From: Pseudomonadales bacterium
Lineage (GTDB): Bacteria; Pseudomonadota; Gammaproteobacteria; Pseudomonadales; Azotimanducaceae
Assembly: GCA_029249645.1 (NCBI GenBank)
Contig: JAQWWC010000057.1
Location: 1-47,895, forward strand
Length of the DNA stretch: 47,895 bases
Direction: 5' to 3'
The translations under genes and the position numbers were made by a program. Below are positions 16,361 through 25,800 of this stretch, piece after piece. Under the pieces are notes generated by a model, which was given only the letters and a program-made list of their open reading frames with translations, ran no database searches and was not told the DNA's origin. The stretch's first letter is position 1. Every line of letters starts with the position of its first letter.

Positions 16361-17965
16361 ATGAGCATGAGACCCTCACTAACCCTCAAAATTGGCCAGC
16401 AACTACGGATGACGCCGCAGCTGCAACAGGCCATTAAGCTACTGCAACTATCAACGCTTGATCTACAACAAGAAATTCAGGAGGCGCTAGACTCAAACCT
16501 GATGCTCGAGGAATTCGACGATACAGCAGAAACTGCCGCCGCGGCAGATGCCGAGAACCTGGATGAAACAACCCGCCTTGATGACCCATCAGAAGCGGGT
16601 AATTTTGACGATGCGGACTCGGGTAAGAGCCCGGATGAAGATTTCGAAGGGCCCTCTGCCAACGAACTCGAGACGGTTGTCGCAGAGCCACATGATCAGG
16701 AATTGGACGGTGACCGGGTCAGCGATACCTCAGAATTACTCCAGACGGACGCACTCAGTGACGATTTACCCGTCGATAGCATCTGGGAAGATGTCTACGA
16801 CAGCTTACCGACGGGCTTGGGCGCCAGTGCTGGGTTTGATGACGACAGCGAATCCTTTGATGCTCGAAACAGTCCCCAAGGAACTGCGCAGAGCCACCTA
16901 TTGGAACAAATAAACCTTTTAAACTTCACCGAAACCGACGAAGTCATTGCTCTGCACATCATCGATGGGTTGGATCACGAGGGCATGCTTCGCCTCGAAC
17001 TTGACGAGATTCAAGAGGCAATGCCAATTGATTGGGAAGTCGAGATTGAAGAAATCGAGGCGGTCCTGCATCTCATTCAACACCTTGACCCGCTTGGCAT
17101 AGCAGCCAGAGACTTGGGCGAATGCCTCTTGATTCAACTGCATTCGTTGCCAAACACGTTTGACGCCAAGCCGCTGGCTATAACCCTCATAACGGACCAC
17201 CTTGCAAGCCTCGGTAATCGCGATTTCGCCTTCCTGATCAAACATCTGCAGGTATCAGAGCTACAACTCCAGAGCGCCATTGAGCTCATTCAAACGCTCA
17301 ATCCCAAGCCAGGCGCAGATCTGAGCGACGTGGCGCCTCAATATGTTGTCCCGGACGTCGTCGTCACAAAAAAGAACAACCGATGGACGGTTGAGTTAAA
17401 CCCAGCCATCAACGCAAAAATTCGCGTCAATCCAGAGTATTCCGCACTGATCAAACGCAATGACAGCAGCCCAGACCAAGCTTACTTGCGGGACCAAATG
17501 CAAGAAGCGCGCTGGTTTATAAAGAGTCTGCAGCAAAGAAACGACACACTGCTTCGCGTATCAACGAAAATAATGGAAGTGCAGGCAGGTTTTTTGGATC
17601 ACGGGGACAGCGCAATGAAACCCCTCGTGCTGCATGATATTGCGGAGGACGTCGGTTTGCACGAATCCACCATTTCGAGGGTCACAACCCAAAAATATAT
17701 CGACACGCCCCTGGGCGTTTACGAGTTGAAATACTTTTTCTCGTCGCATGTCAGCACCCATTCCGGTGGTGAAGTCTCCTCAACCGCGATCCGGGCCAAA
17801 ATCAAACTATTGATTAGCCAAGAAAATACCCGCAAACCGCTATCAGACAGCAAGCTCGCTAATCTACTAGCTGAAGACAATATCAACGTCGCGCGACGAA
17901 CCGTTGCGAAATACCGAGAAGCCTTAATGATCCCGCCCTCTAACGAGCGTAAACAGCTCAGCTAG
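16361..17965 (+). CDS. rpoN: RNA polymerase sigma-54 factor RpoN
   Basis: Alternative sigma factor for -24/-12 promoters, active only with AAA+ enhancer-binding proteins. Region I is the Gln- and Leu-rich N terminus (LKIGQQLRMTPQLQQAIKLLQLS). Region II is an acidic stretch, about residues 55-150, longer and more acidic than usual. The core-binding domain follows (ALHIIDGLDHEGML, LDPLGIAARDLGECL), then the helix-turn-helix region (LHDIAEDVGLHESTISRVTTQKY). The RpoN box is ARRTVAKYREALMIPPSNERK near the C terminus. At 534 residues it is slightly long because of region II. It heads the rpoN-hpf-ptsN-rapZ-ptsO cluster. Confidence 0.97.
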   Translation: MSMRPSLTLKIGQQLRMTPQLQQAIKLLQLSTLDLQQEIQEALDSNLMLEEFDDTAETAAAADAENLDETTRLDDPSEAGNFDDADSGKSPDEDFEGPSANELETVVAEPHDQELDGDRVSDTSELLQTDALSDDLPVDSIWEDVYDSLPTGLGASAGFDDDSESFDARNSPQGTAQSHLLEQINLLNFTETDEVIALHIIDGLDHEGMLRLELDEIQEAMPIDWEVEIEEIEAVLHLIQHLDPLGIAARDLGECLLIQLHSLPNTFDAKPLAITLITDHLASLGNRDFAFLIKHLQVSELQLQSAIELIQTLNPKPGADLSDVAPQYVVPDVVVTKKNNRWTVELNPAINAKIRVNPEYSALIKRNDSSPDQAYLRDQMQEARWFIKSLQQRNDTLLRVSTKIMEVQAGFLDHGDSAMKPLVLHDIAEDVGLHESTISRVTTQKYIDTPLGVYELKYFFSSHVSTHSGGEVSSTAIRAKIKLLISQENTRKPLSDSKLANLLAEDNINVARRTVAKYREALMIPPSNERKQLS

Positions 17966-18083
17966 CGTCTCCACTGTTTGTTCACAAAACCTCAACTTAA
18001 CCGAACCAATCCGCTCTGTTAGGGTCTTAGTTAAGGCGTTATTACAAAACGTCAAAACGACTGGGCTTTGAAGGAGTATACGA

Positions 18084-18401
18084 ATGCAAATTAGCGTCAG
18101 CGGACACCACGTACAAATCACCGAAGCGATTGAGCACCACATCCGAAAGAAATTGAGTCGATTAGAGAAACACTACCAACCCATTATTAATAGCCAGGTG
18201 ATCCTCACTGTTGATAAAAATGTCCAAAAAGCCGAGACCCGTATCCACATTTCCGGCGCAGAGGTCTTTGCAGAGGCCGAATCCGACAATCTATATACCT
18301 CAATTGACAAGGTGGTTAAGAAACTTGATCGAAAAATGATCGAAATGAAACGAAAACTGGTCACCAAACGGCATCAGACAACAACCGTACTCGCCGAATA
18401 A
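18084..18401 (+). CDS. hpf: Ribosome hibernation promoting factor (short form)
   Basis: Binds the 30S decoding region and helps form inactive 100S ribosomes in stationary phase. The 105-residue protein is the short gammaproteobacterial form: MQISVSGHHVQITEAIEHHIRKKL, a basic loop and EAESDNLYTSIDKVVKKLDRK, the RNA-binding face. GAAGGAG precedes the ATG at a good distance. The 118-bp gap after rpoN contains no other gene; the neighbourhood rpoN-hpf-ptsN is conserved. Confidence 0.95.
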   Translation: MQISVSGHHVQITEAIEHHIRKKLSRLEKHYQPIINSQVILTVDKNVQKAETRIHISGAEVFAEAESDNLYTSIDKVVKKLDRKMIEMKRKLVTKRHQTTTVLAE

Positions 18402-18474
18402 GGCGCACAAATACTGAAACCATCAGCGGTGGTTGCTATACTTACGACACGAACCATCGCCAGCGCCGACCGCT

Positions 18475-18930
18475 ATGAAAATTGCCTCTGTCTTGTCGCC
18501 TCAGCGTACACAGTGTCGCCTTCAGGCAAGCAGTAAAAAACGCGCCATCGAACTGGCAGCTGCGTTCATTGCAGAGACCAATGAGCGAATCAATGAACAA
18601 GAGCTGTATCGGTTATTAATCGCAAGAGAAAAGGTCAGCCCGACCGGACTCGGCGAGGGCATTGCGATCCCACATTGCCGCATGGCCAATTGCACGGGGA
18701 TCATGGGCACGCTCATCACGCTTGAGCAGCCTGTTGAGTTTGAATCAATGGATGATCAACCGGTCTCGACTCTGTTTATTTTGATCGTCCCTGAAAAGGA
18801 AATGGATGCCCATCTTGAAGTTTTAGCGATGCTCGTCGCGAAGTTCCAGCAATCCGAGTTTAGAGAAAAGCTTCTGGCAGCCCGTAACGCTAATGAACTG
18901 TATCTTGCTGCAGTAACAGATTCGACCTGA
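18475..18930 (+). CDS. ptsN: PTS IIA-like nitrogen-regulatory protein PtsN (EIIA-Ntr)
   Basis: Last phosphoryl acceptor of the regulatory PTS-Ntr chain (PtsP, PtsO, PtsN); it adjusts potassium transport and other functions by protein contact. The phosphorylated histidine is in GEGIAIPHCRM, followed by the usual LITLEQPVEFESMDDQPV and LFILIVPEKEMDAHLEVLAML. I choose the ATG at 18475 (151 residues, starting MKIASVL) because the family begins with a short segment before SVL. An in-frame TTG 42 bp upstream adds a Pro-rich tail and is less likely. Confidence 0.94.
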   Translation: MKIASVLSPQRTQCRLQASSKKRAIELAAAFIAETNERINEQELYRLLIAREKVSPTGLGEGIAIPHCRMANCTGIMGTLITLEQPVEFESMDDQPVSTLFILIVPEKEMDAHLEVLAMLVAKFQQSEFREKLLAARNANELYLAAVTDST

Positions 18931-18983
18931 GTTCAAGACACGAGCCTTACCCCTCATACCATAGCGCGATAGAGGTTATTCTT

Positions 18984-19874
18984 ATGACGCAAACAATAGC
19001 CCAATTAGTGGTCATCAGCGGTCGTTCGGGGTCGGGGAAAAGTACTGCGCTGCACGTTTTAGAAGATCTGGGTTACTACTGCATTGACAACTTACCGGCC
19101 TCACTCATTCCGAATCTCGTTGAACGCTCAAAGCAGCAGAAACTTTCCGCTAAAATTGCAGTCAGTATTGATGCCAGAAATTCTGCGGTCGATCTCGAGG
19201 ACTTTCCGCTCGCCATCACTAAAATTCAAGATATTGATGTTCGCGTCATCTTCTTAGATGCCGCCAGTCCAACACTGATTAAGCGCTTTAGTGAAACGCG
19301 CCGAAAGCATCCTCTGAGCACCCTAGAGATGGGATTAAAAGAAGCCTTAGATGTCGAAAGCCAGCTCCTCGACGGCCTGGCAATGATGGCCTCTTTAAAA
19401 ATTGATACCACACACATGACCTTGCACCAGTTGCGCGATGAAGTTCGAGATCGCGTTGCAAACACGGCGCAGTCGACCACCATCATGTTCCAGTCCTTTG
19501 CCTTCAAACACGGCGTTCCAGTTGATGCCGATTTCGTTTTTGATGCGCGTTTTCTGCCGAACCCGCACTGGGTGCCACACCTTCGACCGTTTACAGGTTT
19601 AGACACCGAAGTTGCAGCCTTTTTATCAGCAGAAAAAGAAGTTAATGGATTCGAGCAAGACCTCATCATCTTTCTTGAAACCTGGTTGCCGAAAATAATA
19701 AAGAGCAACCGGGCATACATCACCGTTTGTGTGGGCTGTACCGGCGGACAACATCGCTCGGTTTACTTGGTCGAGTGTCTAGCGGCGCGATTCAAAACAC
19801 AAAACTACACCATTCAAACGCGTCACAAGGAATTACTGCAAACCTTAAAACCAAAAGCTGATTTGCAGCCATGA
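18984..19874 (+). CDS. rapZ: RNase adapter / P-loop protein RapZ
   Basis: Nucleotide-binding protein that in enterics presents the small RNA GlmZ to RNase E and so sets glucosamine-6-phosphate synthase levels; in other bacteria the role is less defined. Walker A is SGRSGSGKSTAL (about residues 12-23), then DLGYYCIDNLPASLIP and VIFLDAASPTLIKRFSETRRKHPL. The C-terminal RNA-binding domain has VCVGCTGGQHRSVYLVE. Length 296 is normal. It overlaps ptsO by 4 bp, supporting joint transcription with the PTS-Ntr genes. Confidence 0.95.
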   Translation: MTQTIAQLVVISGRSGSGKSTALHVLEDLGYYCIDNLPASLIPNLVERSKQQKLSAKIAVSIDARNSAVDLEDFPLAITKIQDIDVRVIFLDAASPTLIKRFSETRRKHPLSTLEMGLKEALDVESQLLDGLAMMASLKIDTTHMTLHQLRDEVRDRVANTAQSTTIMFQSFAFKHGVPVDADFVFDARFLPNPHWVPHLRPFTGLDTEVAAFLSAEKEVNGFEQDLIIFLETWLPKIIKSNRAYITVCVGCTGGQHRSVYLVECLAARFKTQNYTIQTRHKELLQTLKPKADLQP

Positions 19875-20152
19875 AGATGAAAAGCGCGCGGGTTACTAAT
19901 CCGCAAGGGCTTCATGCCAGGTCCGCGGCGACCATCGTCAAACGGGCAACCCTTTTTCAAAGTAGCATTGAATTAAAAAATGGCGCCAAGGTAGCGAATG
20001 CCAAAAATATCATGGCGCTACTACTGCTTGAAGCAAGTAAAGGCACCGAACTCACTGTGTGCACCAATGGTAAAGACGAAGCCCAAGCCCTGGCCGAGAT
20101 GATCGACCTAATTGAAGACAATTTTGGCGAAACCAGCGCACTTTCCACATGA
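19871..20152 (+). CDS. ptsO: Phosphocarrier protein NPr (HPr-like, PTS-Ntr)
   Basis: HPr-like phosphocarrier that passes phosphate from EI-Ntr (PtsP) to PtsN. The phosphorylated residue is His15 in NPQGLHARSAA. The position equivalent to the regulatory serine of HPr is Asn46 (AKNIMALLLL), so kinase control of the Bacillus type is not expected. At 93 residues it is complete. Overlaps rapZ and mgtE by 4 bp each. ptsP is not in the window. Confidence 0.94.
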   Translation: MKMKSARVTNPQGLHARSAATIVKRATLFQSSIELKNGAKVANAKNIMALLLLEASKGTELTVCTNGKDEAQALAEMIDLIEDNFGETSALST

Positions 20153-21495
20153 ATATTGACCAGAACCATATCGCGGAGCTGATCAATCAGCCCTTAACGC
20201 AAGAAAACTTGGTTCAAATTCAAAGTTCGATGAGCGAGCTCGCCCCAGTCGATATTGGTAATTTATTAACCAGCACACCCGCCAAAGAACGCCAGCAGTT
20301 GTGGGATCTATTCGATGAAGATCTTCAAGGCGAGGTTGTCGCTTATGTCGATCCAGATCTGGTGGCAGACTTATTTTCTGAGCGATCAGCGGAGGAGATA
20401 GCCCAAGTCATCGAGAAGGTCGCTGACAGCGACGATCTTGCTGACATCATTCAGTTAATGCCGGATGACTTGGGCGAAGAAATTCTAATCGTCCTAGACA
20501 GCCAAGACCGAGAACGGGTTGAAACCCTTTTACTCTATCCCCGGGATACAGCCGGTGGATTAATGGATACAGACATCATCTCCGTGCGATCAGAAGTCAG
20601 CATCGACGTGGTGTTACGCTATCTTCGGAGGCACCAAAAGCTACCCGATGCCACCGACCAAATTTTTGTGGTCGACAAACAAGGGTACTATGCAGGCTGT
20701 TTGCCATTGGCCACGATTCTCGTCACAGACCCGCGCAAGCTTGTTTCAGAATGTCTTGAGCAAAACATTGAAGGCATTCTCGCAGATCTACCCACGCACG
20801 AAGTGGCCCAACTCTTTGAACGCTATGATCTGATTTCCATACCCGTACTTGATCACGCTGGCCTGTTGCTAGGACGAATCACCATTGATGATATCGTCGA
20901 CGTAATTATTGATGAGGCTGACCATTCAATATTAGGCATGGCCGGCCTTAATCAAATTGATGACACCCTGGCACCGATTTTAAAGACCTCTCGAAGCCGC
21001 GCGCTTTGGCTTGGCGCCAACTTAATGACGGCGCTAATCGCCTCATTCGTGATTAATTTGTTCGAAGATACCATCGAAAAAGTAGTCGCATTAGCCATTT
21101 TGATGCCTATTGTTGCCAGTATGGGCGGGGTCACGGGCAGCCAATCGCTTACCTTGGTGATTAGAAGCATGGCACAAGGCACCTTACTTGAAAGCAATAT
21201 GGGGTGGCTCATTCGCCGAGAGCTTGCTGTCTCGGTGCTAAATGGCATTGTCTGGGCCGGCCTGATTGCCATCGGTACTGCAATACTGTTTAACGACAAG
21301 ACCCTTGGTATGATCATCGCAATTGCGCTTGTCATTAATATGGCAGTCGCAGCAGTTTCCGGCGCCATCCTGCCAAGAATACTCAAGTCTCTCAACATCG
21401 ACCCGGCCATTGCGGGCACTGTGGTCCTAACGACCATCACCGATGTGGTCGGATTCTTAACCTTCCTGGGTATGGCAACCTACTTCTATGCTTGA
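20149..21495 (+). CDS. mgtE: Magnesium transporter MgtE
   Basis: Inner-membrane Mg2+ channel gated by cytosolic Mg2+. The N-terminal superhelical domain (residues 1-130) has RQQLWDLFDEDLQGEVVAYVDPDLVADLF and DDLADIIQLMPDDLGEEIL. Two CBS domains follow, from LLYPRDTAGGLMDTDIISVRSE to about residue 255. The membrane part, with about five helices, contains LMPIVASMGGVTGSQSLTLVIR, GAILPRILKSLNIDPAIA and TTITDVVGFLTFLGMA, which line the pore. Length 448 is typical. Its start overlaps the ptsO stop, an unusual tail to the rpoN cluster that may place Mg2+ uptake in the same transcript. Confidence 0.95.
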   Translation: MNIDQNHIAELINQPLTQENLVQIQSSMSELAPVDIGNLLTSTPAKERQQLWDLFDEDLQGEVVAYVDPDLVADLFSERSAEEIAQVIEKVADSDDLADIIQLMPDDLGEEILIVLDSQDRERVETLLLYPRDTAGGLMDTDIISVRSEVSIDVVLRYLRRHQKLPDATDQIFVVDKQGYYAGCLPLATILVTDPRKLVSECLEQNIEGILADLPTHEVAQLFERYDLISIPVLDHAGLLLGRITIDDIVDVIIDEADHSILGMAGLNQIDDTLAPILKTSRSRALWLGANLMTALIASFVINLFEDTIEKVVALAILMPIVASMGGVTGSQSLTLVIRSMAQGTLLESNMGWLIRRELAVSVLNGIVWAGLIAIGTAILFNDKTLGMIIAIALVINMAVAAVSGAILPRILKSLNIDPAIAGTVVLTTITDVVGFLTFLGMATYFYA

Positions 21496-21507
21496 AGGAG
21501 CAGTCAC

Positions 21508-22068
21508 ATGACAGATATCGAACCATTCAGTAAGTCGCAACAAAAGCAAAATGCAAAAGACATAACAAGCCTTGGGAATCAACTGACACAGCTCTCCGAG
21601 GCGCAGCTCAGCGCCCTGCCCTATCCAGAGATTGAAGCGGCAATTAAAGAATACAAACGCATTACCAAAGGCAACGCCAGAAAGCGCCAAATGTTGTACA
21701 TTGGCAAATTACTCCGCCAGGTTGATCTCGCGGCGATCGAAGACCTCATTGATCGTTACGACAGTAGCAGCGATGCACACCGATTATTGGTTCATCAGTT
21801 CGAATCTTGGCGGCTCAGATTACTGGCGTCAGATCCACTCGTGATCGCTGAACTGGGCGAGCGTTATCCTGAGCTCGACCGGCAGGCTCTTCGAACCATC
21901 GTTCGTGATGCCCAAGCAGAACAAGCCGCGGCCGAGGGCGCTTCAACAAAAGCCTATCGCAAACTATTTCAACACCTTAAACGCTTGCACGATCAGCAGT
22001 TGTTGGCCGACGCCACGATGGTAGGGTCGAGCGCACTCGACGAAGATCTTGAAGATCCAGCGTTGTAA
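21508..22068 (+). CDS. darP: Ribosome biogenesis factor DarP (DUF615, YjgA)
   Basis: DUF615 protein associated with 50S precursors and late large-subunit assembly in E. coli. The 186 residues show SKSQQKQNAKDITSLGNQLTQLS, KRITKGNARKRQMLYIGKLLRQ, the family core, and ELDRQALRTIVRDAQAE in the C-terminal half. GAAGGAG lies before the ATG. The last 92 bp overlap the convergent nitrilase gene. In Pseudomonas the neighbouring gene is tldD, which is absent here. Confidence 0.94.
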   Translation: MTDIEPFSKSQQKQNAKDITSLGNQLTQLSEAQLSALPYPEIEAAIKEYKRITKGNARKRQMLYIGKLLRQVDLAAIEDLIDRYDSSSDAHRLLVHQFESWRLRLLASDPLVIAELGERYPELDRQALRTIVRDAQAEQAAAEGASTKAYRKLFQHLKRLHDQQLLADATMVGSSALDEDLEDPAL

Positions 22069-22846
22069 CAAAGACTCCAGGGCCGGCTTCTCGGCAGGCC
22101 AAGACCTCACCCCATGGGCTGACAACCATGCTATGGCCAAAGGTTTCGCGGCCACTATCATGACCACCGGATTGACAAGCCGCGACTAAGAAACAAGCAT
22201 TTTCGATGGCCCTTGCTCGAACCAAAATCTCGAAATGTGCGGCACCCGTCACAGCGGTAAAGGCTGAAGGCACGGCAATGACTTCGGCGCCAAGGGCCGT
22301 TAAGCGCGTAAAAAATTCGGGGAATCGCAGGTCATAGCAAACCGACAAACCAACCGTGCCAAAAGCCGTCGGAACGACCCTCGGTGCATCCCCAGGCTCA
22401 AACGTATCCGATTCTCGATAGCGTCCAATCTGATCCTGAACATCGACATCAAAGAGATGCTGTTTATCGTACCGCGCGATTTCCTCACCGCAAGGATCAA
22501 AGACCAACGAAGCCGCGCGAACTCTACGTCCAGGAACCAGTGTCCGGTCCGCTCGTCTAGCCAACGGCACCGTGCCCGCAAAGATGTAGGCGCCCATCTC
22601 AACGGCCTTTTGTGCGACAAAATTCCTGATCAATCCAGGGCCTTCTGCTTCAGTGAGCCCAATCTGATGCGCTGAAGGGGCGGCCAGCGCGGCAAAATTT
22701 TCAGGTAAAAAGATCGCGTCCACCGCGCCCGGTTTAAGTTCCGCTAAAATCGATGACAGCTGAGTCAGGCTCACCGAAACCGTTTGGCTGCTACAAAGTT
22801 GCACGACCGCAACGACGACGGTCTCATTCACGGGCGGCGCCTTCAT
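21977..22846 (-). CDS. Carbon-nitrogen hydrolase of the Nit1/deaminated-glutathione amidase type
   Basis: Nitrilase-superfamily amidase, cytoplasmic. The catalytic triad is readable: Glu in IFLPENFA, Lys in ARYDKQHLFDVDV, and Cys in LSVCYDLRFPEFF. The KQHLFDV and DLRFPE context is that of the Nit1/YbeM group, whose known activity is hydrolysis of deaminated glutathione, a metabolite-repair role. Substrate here is inferred only. At 289 residues it is full length and ends soon after TLDLQDLRRVRSTLPSWRRP. It overlaps yhdP by 23 bp at its start and darP by 92 bp at its end. It is the last gene of the mre-maf-rng-yhdP unit. Confidence 0.92.
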   Translation of the reverse strand: MKAPPVNETVVVAVVQLCSSQTVSVSLTQLSSILAELKPGAVDAIFLPENFAALAAPSAHQIGLTEAEGPGLIRNFVAQKAVEMGAYIFAGTVPLARRADRTLVPGRRVRAASLVFDPCGEEIARYDKQHLFDVDVQDQIGRYRESDTFEPGDAPRVVPTAFGTVGLSVCYDLRFPEFFTRLTALGAEVIAVPSAFTAVTGAAHFEILVRARAIENACFLVAACQSGGHDSGRETFGHSMVVSPWGEVLACREAGPGVFVTTLDLQDLRRVRSTLPSWRRPTTADRASV

Positions 22847-25800
22847 CAGGACCTGGGCGCTCGGTGACTGCCGCCGGATCAGATGCCTTCCTCAAAGAGG
22901 CGTCAAACATAGACAGAAACTGCACGTTGGGTTCATCGAACGTGCCAGACACTTCATACTTTAAACTTGTGAGCTCATCAATTTGCTTCTTAAACACTTT
23001 TTGAGCCAGAAAAACCCCTGCACCCACCAGCGGCCCGGTCGCGACAGCACTGTAGGCGGCATACCAAGGCAAATTTTTATTCAGCGGCAACGTCACGATC
23101 AAATCGTTATCTAACGTCTCCGTGAGCAAATTGACCTCCCCAGCTAGGGTCAGTTGACTGCCCGCACCGGCGACCACAATCGGCGAATCGATCGAGACCA
23201 ATCCTTTTTCAAGGAAGAACGACCCTGACACGCTATTGAAGGCATGTCCTTCGCTCAGCATCCTAGACAGGTCAAAGCTGAATCGTTGAGCAATTTCAGC
23301 AAAATCAAATATTCCCAACAGTTTTAAAGCGCCGGAACTGGCTTCCGCCTGCACAATTCGACCCTGCCCGCCCGTGAGGTTAACCGATCCTCGAATCCGG
23401 TCCAGATCAATGTGCAGGGGTGAGCCTGGCCATTCGAAAGTCGATTTAAATCCAAAATTTTCCCCCTCAAGGCCCGAGGCATAACCCCATTCTGCAAGAC
23501 AAGCGCGCATATCTTCAACCTTCACCAGCCCTTCAAACTTAGAATAGGGCCTGTCACCACTGGGGTACCAGCGCAGACCTTCTTGGACATCAATCAACAT
23601 GCCCTTACTTTGCGCCATCAGATTCGTGACCAACACCACATCGTCGTTCGGCTGCACGCTAAACTGCCATCTGCCGTAATCTTCACCATCCCAGTAGACC
23701 GACCGAATCAAAACATCGGCAGGCAATAAATCTTCGCTGGTTAAACCCACAAGCGGATCTCCCAGCGCGCCCTCCGATACCAAATTAAGGTTGTCTAAGA
23801 CAATTTCTAGCGGCACATCTGGGTCATCATTCAGTCGAACCATCCCGTCGACTTCTGAATTCAAGAGCGTCATACGCCAACTTCCCGCATCCGGGTACAG
23901 ACCTAAGACGACATCGTCTAACCCGTATCCAAAGAGGTCAAACTCAGCGGCCCGGACCTTAACCGAGTCGAGACGCGCACGAAATGCTTCCGCAACGTCA
24001 CCCTTTGAAAGCGCATCAAGCTGGAATAAAAACCCATCCCACTCTTCGAGACTGGCATAGGGTAGCGCGCCAGTAATTCGAATAGCATCAAAGGCTGCCG
24101 CCTTAGGCTCATAACGCCCAATCTCAATGATGCCGCCCTGAACCTCATCGCCAGTTAGTCTCAGTATGCCACCGGCGCTCTGATCAAGCTCGAAAGCCAG
24201 TTCCGAGCCAGTCGTGTCGAAACTCTGAGTAACCCACAAGGGTCTCCGTGCATCTGCAACGATCTTCCCAATTGGCTCCGGCATATCAATCGTGATGCCT
24301 CGAAGATCGCTCGCGAACTCAAAAATCGGCTGGTCTTCTCGACCGCCATAAGGCACGGATAGACTGCCTTGATAATTCGTCGACCCCTCGGTCAAGCGAA
24401 GCAAGGTTAGGTCCAACCACTCCGTAACCGGTGCCATATCGACGACCCCCTCAAGCGCAATCAAGGTCACACCACCGTTGCCAAAAAGCTCTGAGCGTAT
24501 ACTCGCATTACTAGAGCCGCCCAAGACAGCAAACTGAATTTGTTTAGCTGACAGCCCGGTTTTTGTTTCATAATCAAACTGCCCGCGCAGATCGGTGAGG
24601 TTCAGCCCAATATCATTGAGCTCAATCTCCGCCTGATCAAGCCAGAGACCCGCACTGACGTCGGGTGCTCTGATTGTCCCATCCAGTGGCACCGTCACTT
24701 TAGCGCTGCCTAATGCCCGCCCTTTGCCCGTCCAAGAATCGGCAACGCCTTTGACCTGATCCTGCAGAGGCGTCTCTTGAAAGAAGCGAATCAAATCAGA
24801 AACAGGGCCCTGCACTTGACCCTGAACCACAACTTCTGTGAGCAATCCGGCTTTCGTAAAGGGCATCGCTAAGCTGACACCACTTGCTGCTGTCTCATAG
24901 AGCCGAGTTACCAACTGCTCTCCAAAGATTCCTTTATTCGAGACATCGATCTGCCCCACCGTTGCTGAGGCAACCGGCCAATCCGGGTCGTATTGAATGA
25001 CGCCATTCTCGAGCGCAATTTGAACACCGTATTGCTTTTCATCTTTTGGACTAATTCGATCGAGGGAGCCATGAACAAAAAGGCCGGTCGTCGACGAACG
25101 ACCCGCCAGCAGGTTTTCATTCAGCCATCCTGTCACGGTTTTGGGAACGGTATTCGGAATAAACGGTAAAACGGCTTCTAATTCAAAGTCTTTCGCGCCA
25201 AGAACTAGTCCCCATGTTCGCAGCCTTCGATCTTGAGCCAGATTCATATGGAGCTTGCCTTCAGCCACGAGGCCATCCACTCGTGCGACCAACTTACCAG
25301 AGGTTAATGCGAAACCATCCTCGGCTGAACGGTAAGCAATCCGTCCTCGAATTGCATCAAGAGACCAGGGAAAATCATACAGACTTCCAAACTGAATCTG
25401 CGCATTCGTCGCATCAAAGTCGAGGTAACCCGCACCGAATCCAAATTGCAGCAGGCCTTTCAACCCAGAGAGACCCGGAACAGCACCCGCGAGCGAAAGC
25501 TCCGAATTCCCAAAATCTGCCAGCACCGTAAAACTCTCACGCACCCGCGCTGGCGCAAAACGCCACTGCACATGGTCAAGCCGCAGGCGCGGTGAAACCT
25601 GCTCAAGTAGCCGCCGCTGATCCTCCGCTAACCCAAAGACGTCCTCGCTCGTGGAGAGAGCCTTAACAGCCGCTTCATTCACCTCAAAATGATCAAGGTA
25701 GCCCGCAAGGATATATTCACCTTGATCAGCGTCTTTTTGACCGGCAAGCCCAATGGGGCCAATTTCAATAGACTGACCCCTGACCTTAAGGAGCGCATCC

